Shown piece by piece: positions 59,609 to 64,000 of a stretch of DNA of 64,000 nt. The stretch is from Sulfuricella sp. (GTDB taxonomy: Bacteria > Pseudomonadota > Gammaproteobacteria > Burkholderiales > Sulfuricellaceae). A model generated the notes under the pieces. That model searched no databases. It was given only the letters and a program-made list of their open reading frames with translations, and was not told where the DNA came from. Position 1 is the stretch's first letter; each line of letters opens with the position of its first letter. Made by a program: the position numbers and the translations under genes. Location: positions 1 to 64,000 of the forward strand of contig JBAZID010000008.1 in NCBI GenBank assembly GCA_041651995.1, written 5' to 3'.

Positions 59609-60178
59609 ATGAATACCACCATGATCAACACCGAAGTTCAGCCATTCAAAGCCACCGCCTTCCACAACGGCAAGTTCGTGGATGTCACCGAAGCCTCGCT
59701 CAAGGGCAAGTGGTCGGTGATGTTTTTTTACCCGGCAGACTTCACCTTTGTCTGCCCGACCGAGCTGGGCGACCTGGCCGACAATTACGCCGAATTCCAG
59801 AAAATGGGGGTGGAAATTTACGCGGTCTCCACCGACACCCACTTCACTCACAAGGCCTGGCACGATACTTCCGAAACCATCGGCAAACTCCAGTTTCCGA
59901 TGATCGGTGATCCGACCGGCACCATCAGCCGCAACTTTGGCGTGATGATCGAGGAAGCGGGTCTGGCAGAACGCGGCACCTTCGTCATGGATCCGGATGG
60001 CAAGATCCAGATCATCGAGATCAACGCCGGTGGCGTAGGCCGCGATGCGTCCGAATTGATCCGCAAGATCAAGGCCGTTCAATATGTTGCGGCACACCCG
60101 GGTGAAGTCTGCCCGGCCAAGTGGAAAGAAGGCGCGGCCACGCTGGCTCCGTCCCTGGACCTGGTCGGCAAGATCTGA
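59609..60178 (+). CDS. ahpC: Alkyl hydroperoxide reductase AhpC (2-Cys peroxiredoxin)
   Basis: A 189-residue peroxiredoxin with peroxidatic Cys49 (FVCPTE) and resolving Cys168 (GEVCPAKW). It reduces alkyl hydroperoxides and is recycled by AhpF, encoded next. AAGGAGAG before the ATG is a strong ribosome-binding site. Upstream is a near-consensus OxyR site, so peroxide induction is likely. Confidence 0.96.
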   Translation: MNTTMINTEVQPFKATAFHNGKFVDVTEASLKGKWSVMFFYPADFTFVCPTELGDLADNYAEFQKMGVEIYAVSTDTHFTHKAWHDTSETIGKLQFPMIGDPTGTISRNFGVMIEEAGLAERGTFVMDPDGKIQIIEINAGGVGRDASELIRKIKAVQYVAAHPGEVCPAKWKEGAATLAPSLDLVGKI

Positions 60179-60188
60179 TCTGTTTTGC

Positions 60189-60255
60189 AGTTCCCGGAGT
60201 AAATTCCGGGAACTGGATTTCAACGCAAAGGCGCCAGTGCCGTAGCGGCGCCTTT
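60189..60255 (+). terminator. Two hairpins between ahpC and ahpF
   Basis: AGTTCCCGGA / TCCGGGAACT (60189-60214, 10-bp stem) and AAAGGCGCC / GGCGCCTTT (60227-60255, 9-bp stem). The second has a short T-run. They may attenuate transcription, giving more ahpC than ahpF. Confidence 0.6.
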
Positions 60256-60283
60256 CCATTGCAATCCACGTAGGGAGAAAATC

Positions 60284-61828
60284 ATGCTCGATGCCACCGT
60301 CAAGACCCAGCTCGCCGCTTACCTCGAAAAACTTCAGCACCCCATCGAGCTCGTCGCCACGCTTGATGACAGCGATGCCGCGCTCCAGATGCGCGAGCTG
60401 CTCGCCGATATCGCCGCGCTTTCGCATCTCGTCAGCCTGCGCGAAGATGGCCATGATGCGCGCAAGCCTTCATTCACGGTCGGACGTTCCGGTGAGGCTG
60501 CGCGTATCCGCTTTGCCGGCATCCCCATGGGGCACGAATTCACCTCGCTGGTGCTGGCGTTGTTGCAGAGCGGCGGTCATCCGCCCAAGGTCGAGCCTGC
60601 GCTGATCGAGCAGATCAAGGCGATCCCCGGCAGCTTCCGCTTCGAGACCTTCATTTCCCTGTCCTGCCACAACTGCCCGGACGTGGTGCAGGCCCTGAAC
60701 CTCATGGCCGTGCTCAATCCCGGTTTCGAGAGCGTGATGATCGATGGCGCGTTGTTCCAGGACGAAGTGAATACGCGCCAGATCATGGCCGTACCCAGCG
60801 TGTTCCTCAACGGCAAATCTTTCGGCCAGGGCCGCATGACGGTCGAGGAAATCGTTGCCAAGCTGGATACCGGCACGGCGGCTCGTGACTCAGAAAAACT
60901 GGACGCAAAAGAAGCTTTTGACGTGTTGGTCATCGGCGGCGGCCCCGCCGGCGCCGCGGCGGCGATCTATGCCGCACGCAAAGGCATTCGCACCGGCGTG
61001 GTGGCGGAGCGCTTCGGCGGCCAGGTGCTCGACACCCTGGCGATCGAGAATTTCATTTCCGTGCAGCACACCGAGGGCCCGAAGCTCGCCATGGCGCTGG
61101 AGCAGCATGTCAAGGAATACGAAGTGGATATCATGAACCTGCAACGTGCCGAGGCGCTGATCCCCGGCGAGGGCATGCACCAGGTGCGCCTTGCCAGTGG
61201 CGCCACCCTCAAGGCCAGGACCGTGGTGCTTGCCACCGGCGCGCGCTGGCGCGAAATGAATGTGCCGGGCGAGCAGGAATACCGGGGCAAGGGCGTGGCC
61301 TACTGCCCGCACTGCGACGGCCCGTTATTCAAGGGCAAGCGCGTGGCGGTGGTCGGCGGCGGCAACTCGGGCGTCGAGGCGGCGATTGATCTTGCGGGCA
61401 TCGTGGCGCATGTCACCGTGCTCGAGTTCAACGACAAACTGCGCGCCGACGCGGTGCTGCAGAACAAGCTGAACAGCCTGCCCAATGTCACGGTGATCAG
61501 GAACGCCCTGACCAGCGAAGTTACCGGCGATGGCAACAAGCTCAATGGCCTGGTCTATACTGACCGGGTCAGCAAGGAAAGCCATCGCATTGAGCTTGAA
61601 GGTGTCTTCGTGCAGATCGGACTCTTGCCGAACACCGACTGGCTCAAGGGAACGCTCGATCTCTCCAGGTTTGGCGAGATTGAGGTTGATGCGCGCTGCC
61701 AGACTTCGCTGCCCGGTGTCTTTGCAGCAGGCGACGCGACCACTGTGCCCTACAAGCAGATCATCATCGCCATGGGCGAGGGCGCCAAGGCCAGTCTGTC
61801 GGCTTTTGACCACCTGATCCGCACCTAG
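60284..61828 (+). CDS. ahpF: Alkyl hydroperoxide reductase subunit F
   Basis: A 514-residue flavoprotein. The N-terminal double-thioredoxin-like domain has the CxxC HNCPDV near residue 129, followed by FAD-binding GGGPAGAAAAIYAARKG and a redox CPHCDGPLF, and NADH-binding GGGNSGVEAAID. It transfers electrons from NADH to AhpC. GGGAG precedes the ATG at 60284. Confidence 0.96.
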   Translation: MLDATVKTQLAAYLEKLQHPIELVATLDDSDAALQMRELLADIAALSHLVSLREDGHDARKPSFTVGRSGEAARIRFAGIPMGHEFTSLVLALLQSGGHPPKVEPALIEQIKAIPGSFRFETFISLSCHNCPDVVQALNLMAVLNPGFESVMIDGALFQDEVNTRQIMAVPSVFLNGKSFGQGRMTVEEIVAKLDTGTAARDSEKLDAKEAFDVLVIGGGPAGAAAAIYAARKGIRTGVVAERFGGQVLDTLAIENFISVQHTEGPKLAMALEQHVKEYEVDIMNLQRAEALIPGEGMHQVRLASGATLKARTVVLATGARWREMNVPGEQEYRGKGVAYCPHCDGPLFKGKRVAVVGGGNSGVEAAIDLAGIVAHVTVLEFNDKLRADAVLQNKLNSLPNVTVIRNALTSEVTGDGNKLNGLVYTDRVSKESHRIELEGVFVQIGLLPNTDWLKGTLDLSRFGEIEVDARCQTSLPGVFAAGDATTVPYKQIIIAMGEGAKASLSAFDHLIRT

Positions 61829-61869
61829 GCACACCGTAGTTATTGACCTGGCCCTTAATGTCAGGGGAT

Positions 61870-61929
61870 GTAGGAGGCCCGCCCCGGGCCGATCCAAGCG
61901 GCCAATCGCGGCGAGGGCGCCGCTCCTAC
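61870..61929. repeat. REP-like palindromic element
   Basis: The ends GTAGGAG (61870-61876) and CTCCTAC (61923-61929) are inverted, with a GC-rich interior that carries GCGGCGAGGGCGCCGC. This resembles the GTAGGAGCGGC-type REP palindromes of proteobacteria. It lies between ahpF and dps. Confidence 0.65.
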
Positions 61930-61995
61930 CCGTGAATTTGGCGGCCAGGTTAATCAGCAATTTATGTGTTTTATTCTGACCAGGAGGACTGAATC

Positions 61996-62490
61996 ATGGC
62001 TACCAAGAAAATCAAGACCCCTTCCATCGACATCGGCATCAATGCCGCCGACCGGGAGAAGATTGTGCGCGGCCTGTCGGTGCTGCTTGCCGACAGCTAT
62101 ACGCTTTACCTGATGACCCATAATTTCCACTGGAACGTGACCGGCCCGCAATTCAACAGCCTGCACCTGATGTTCATGGCGCAATACACGGAACAGTGGA
62201 ATGCCCTTGACCTGATCGCCGAGCGCATCCGCGCGCTGGGACATCCCGCGCCCGGTACCTACAAGGAATTCGTCAAGCTGGCGTCGATCAGGGAAGTGGA
62301 GGGCGTACCCAGGGCCGACGACATGATTCGCCATCTGGTCGCGGCACAGGAAGCGACCGCGCGAACCGCACGCAAGATTTTCCCCGTGGTAAGCGCCGCC
62401 GATGACCAGCCGACGGCGGATCTGTTGACACAGCGCCTCGAAGTGCATGAAAAAACGGCGTGGATGCTGCGCAGCCTGCTCGAAGATTAA
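61996..62490 (+). CDS. dps: Dps-family ferritin-like protein
   Basis: A 164-residue protein with Dps motifs (MTHNFHWNVTGPQFNSLH, YTEQWNALDLIAERI, ALGHPAPGT). Iron-binding residues at the dimer interface are the His, Asp and Glu in these segments. It stores iron and protects DNA, in keeping with ahpC and ahpF upstream. AGGAGG precedes the ATG. Its 3' end overlaps the convergent methyltransferase gene by 4 nt. Confidence 0.93.
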   Translation: MATKKIKTPSIDIGINAADREKIVRGLSVLLADSYTLYLMTHNFHWNVTGPQFNSLHLMFMAQYTEQWNALDLIAERIRALGHPAPGTYKEFVKLASIREVEGVPRADDMIRHLVAAQEATARTARKIFPVVSAADDQPTADLLTQRLEVHEKTAWMLRSLLED

Positions 62491-63095
62491 GCCGGTTTTT
62501 TACGCGCCACCAGGTCCACCAGCGCCGACATGCCGCTGTGGCCTGGGCCCTCGCTGATTTCCATATCGTGTTCGCGCAATTGCAGGATTTCCATGGCGCC
62601 AAAATCACGCCGCAGATCTTCTGCCGTATACAGGTTGTCGATATTGGAAGGGCCGCCGGTCCTGTATTCGAGCTGTTTCGGCGTATAGCCCTGCAGCAGC
62701 AGCAAGCCGCCCGGTTTGAGCGCCTGCTGGATGGCGCGATGCAGGGCAGGGCGCTCCTGCGATGAGGCGAACTGGATGAAAATCGCCACGATCACGTCGA
62801 AACGTTTTTCACCCCAGTCCCAGGTGTGCACATCGACCAGTTCAGTCTTAAGCGACACGCCGCGGGAAGCTGCCAGACGGCGTGATTTCTCCAGCGCCTG
62901 CTCGGAAAAATCCACCGCCAGCACATCCAGCCCCTGCTCCGCCAGCCACACGCCATTGCGCCCCTCGCCATCGGCTACCGAGAGGACGGACTGCTCCGCC
63001 CGTAGCAGATGTTTTTGGGAAGCCAGGAAGGCGTTCGGCTCGGTGCCGTAGAAATACTCGGCACCGCCGAAGCGTTCGTTCCACAGCGCTTTCAT
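62487..63095 (-). CDS. SAM-dependent methyltransferase (TehB-like)
   Basis: A 202-residue class I methyltransferase: opening MKALWNERFGGAEYFYGTEPN, SAM motif SVADGEGRNGVWLAEQG, LAVDFSEQAL. It resembles TehB/thiopurine-type enzymes. The substrate is unknown. It lies downstream of dsbC on the same strand with only 3 nt between. Confidence 0.88.
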   Translation of the reverse strand: MKALWNERFGGAEYFYGTEPNAFLASQKHLLRAEQSVLSVADGEGRNGVWLAEQGLDVLAVDFSEQALEKSRRLAASRGVSLKTELVDVHTWDWGEKRFDVIVAIFIQFASSQERPALHRAIQQALKPGGLLLLQGYTPKQLEYRTGGPSNIDNLYTAEDLRRDFGAMEILQLREHDMEISEGPGHSGMSALVDLVARKKPA

Positions 63096-63098
63096 GAA

Positions 63099-63827
63099 TT
63101 ACTTCTTGGCAGCTGGCTTTCCGGCTAGGAGTTGTTCCAGTTTTGCAGCCGGGATCATGCCGGGAACACGGCGTCCGTCGGCAAAAATGATGGTAGGCGT
63201 GCCCTGAACTCCCAGCTTCTGTCCCAGCTGGACGGTTTTGGCCACCGGGTTGTCGCAGCTGCCGTCGTTCTTGGGCAGCGTACCTTTCAACATCCAGTCA
63301 TCCCATGCCTTGACCTTGTCGGGCGAGCACCAGATCTGCCTGGATTTCTTGCCTGCATCGGGGTGCAGCTGTTCAAGCGGCATGAGAAAATTGTAAACCG
63401 TGATGTCGGTCACATTGACCAGTTCCTGCTCGAATTTCTTGCAATAGGGGCAATCCGCGTCGGAAAACACCGCAATCTTGCGGCTGCCGTTGCCTTTCAC
63501 CACCTTGATGGCGTCGCCCAGCGGCAGGGTGTCGAATTTGACCGCAGTCAGCTTCTGCATGCGTTCTTCGGTCAGATTTTTCTGCGCATCAAGGTCGAGC
63601 ACCGCGCCCATGAAGACATATTTTGCCTTGTCGTCGGAATAGATCAGTTGCGGGCCGTCCACCAGCACCTCATACAAACCGGCGTAAGGCGTCTTGGTCA
63701 CGCTTTGCACCTTGGCGCCGGGAAATTTGGCCTCGATGTTTTTCTTGATGGCGGCGTCATCGGCGTGCGCGGTGGCTGCAGCAAGACCGAACAGCAGGGG
63801 GAGGGCAAAGCGGTGGAGAGAAAGCAT
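63099..63827 (-). CDS. dsbC: Thiol-disulfide isomerase DsbC
   Basis: A 242-residue periplasmic isomerase. A signal peptide (1-22, ATAHA) is followed by an N-terminal dimer domain and a thioredoxin-like domain with C126-P-Y-C129 and cis-Pro in GTPTII. Two further Cys (WCSPD, SCDNP) form the structural disulfide. It corrects wrong disulfides in the periplasm, complementing DsbA. AGGA before the ATG supports the start. Confidence 0.94.
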   Translation of the reverse strand: MLSLHRFALPLLFGLAAATAHADDAAIKKNIEAKFPGAKVQSVTKTPYAGLYEVLVDGPQLIYSDDKAKYVFMGAVLDLDAQKNLTEERMQKLTAVKFDTLPLGDAIKVVKGNGSRKIAVFSDADCPYCKKFEQELVNVTDITVYNFLMPLEQLHPDAGKKSRQIWCSPDKVKAWDDWMLKGTLPKNDGSCDNPVAKTVQLGQKLGVQGTPTIIFADGRRVPGMIPAAKLEQLLAGKPAAKK

Positions 63828-63872
63828 GAGGTTTCCTGAGATAGAGATTGAAATGATAAAGACTGCCGGAGT

Positions 63873-64000
63873 TTACCCGAGTTCCCCGATGGCATGGCGC
63901 ATGAGCCGGTTTTTCAGCCCGCCGAGGTGATTGGTCAAGCTCAGGCCGGTGTTGCGTAGCGTCCGCAGCAGCGGGTCCGGGTTGTTGAAAAGTTTCTGCA
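63873..64000 (-). CDS. UbiH/VisC-like FAD monooxygenase, C-terminal part only
   Basis: On the minus strand, 42 codons are open to the right edge and end at TAA (63873-63875). The peptide LFNNPDPLLRTLRNTGLSL...LKNRLMRHAIG matches the C-terminus of UbiH/UbiF/VisC-type ubiquinone monooxygenases. The 5' part lies outside. It is upstream of dsbC on the same strand. Confidence 0.75.
   Translation of the reverse strand, partial: QKLFNNPDPLLRTLRNTGLSLTNHLGGLKNRLMRHAIGELG

Overview
The window is a GC-rich, densely coded proteobacterial chromosome segment. The core gene set points to a betaproteobacterium, probably of the Nitrosomonadales type (inference, no search run): argS-SPOR-dsbA, priA-hemE-gltD-gltB, DUF971-ubiE-ubiJ-ubiB, and dapF-DUF484-xerC. 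No rRNA, tRNA, CRISPR array, prophage or insertion sequence was recognised. Both ends cut through genes: a DUF294-type nucleotidyltransferase on the left and a UbiH-like monooxygenase on the right.

Bases 1-26300 are rich in transport and signalling genes. Locus 1 holds the 3' part of a CBS/DUF294 nucleotidyltransferase, an OmpR-type two-component pair, and divergently a DUF485 (YjcH-like) subunit with an ActP-like symporter. Next come a PAS-PAS-GGDEF diguanylate cyclase, a YqhA-like membrane protein, the RNA helicase DbpA, a histone-H1-like Ala/Lys/Pro-rich protein, RMD1 and DUF3616 proteins, and a MASE1-like kinase with its FixJ-type regulator. A run of cation transport genes follows: a CPA1 antiporter, an unknown small protein plus CBS protein plus ArsB/NhaD-type antiporter, an exported pentapeptide-repeat protein, and another CPA antiporter joined to a full-length second copy of the CBS/DUF294 gene. 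Locus 2 continues with a DnaQ-like exonuclease, a DUF4212 subunit and a VC_2705-type symporter. The two DUF294 copies share an identical 127-nt stretch, and both change sharply in base and codon use part-way through.

Bases 26300-43800 are mostly minus-strand housekeeping genes: a TPR protein, a TauD-like dioxygenase, an orphan NarL-type regulator, dsbA, a SPOR protein, argS, priA, hemE, gltD and gltB. A large unknown plus-strand gene (28400-30118) interrupts them. The 312-nt priA-hemE gap carries DnaA-box-like sites and palindromes.

Bases 43800-64000 are mostly plus-strand: ubiquinone genes (ubiJ appears to use a CTG start), a third Na+/solute symporter, a DHH phosphoesterase, a MazG-like pyrophosphohydrolase, a [2Fe-2S] ferredoxin, a Phd/VapC toxin-antitoxin pair with a repeat-rich operator, a NodI/NodJ-like ABC exporter, rhlE, dapF, DUF484 and xerC. 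A peroxide-defence set (ahpC, ahpF, dps) follows, with a near-consensus OxyR site upstream of ahpC, and then a methyltransferase and dsbC.

No single gene cluster proves a new defence or metabolic system. The strongest unusual signals are the mosaic DUF294 paralogues beside two different symporter types, the DnaA-box cluster, the non-canonical ubiJ start, the OxyR site and the two-copy palindromic element.
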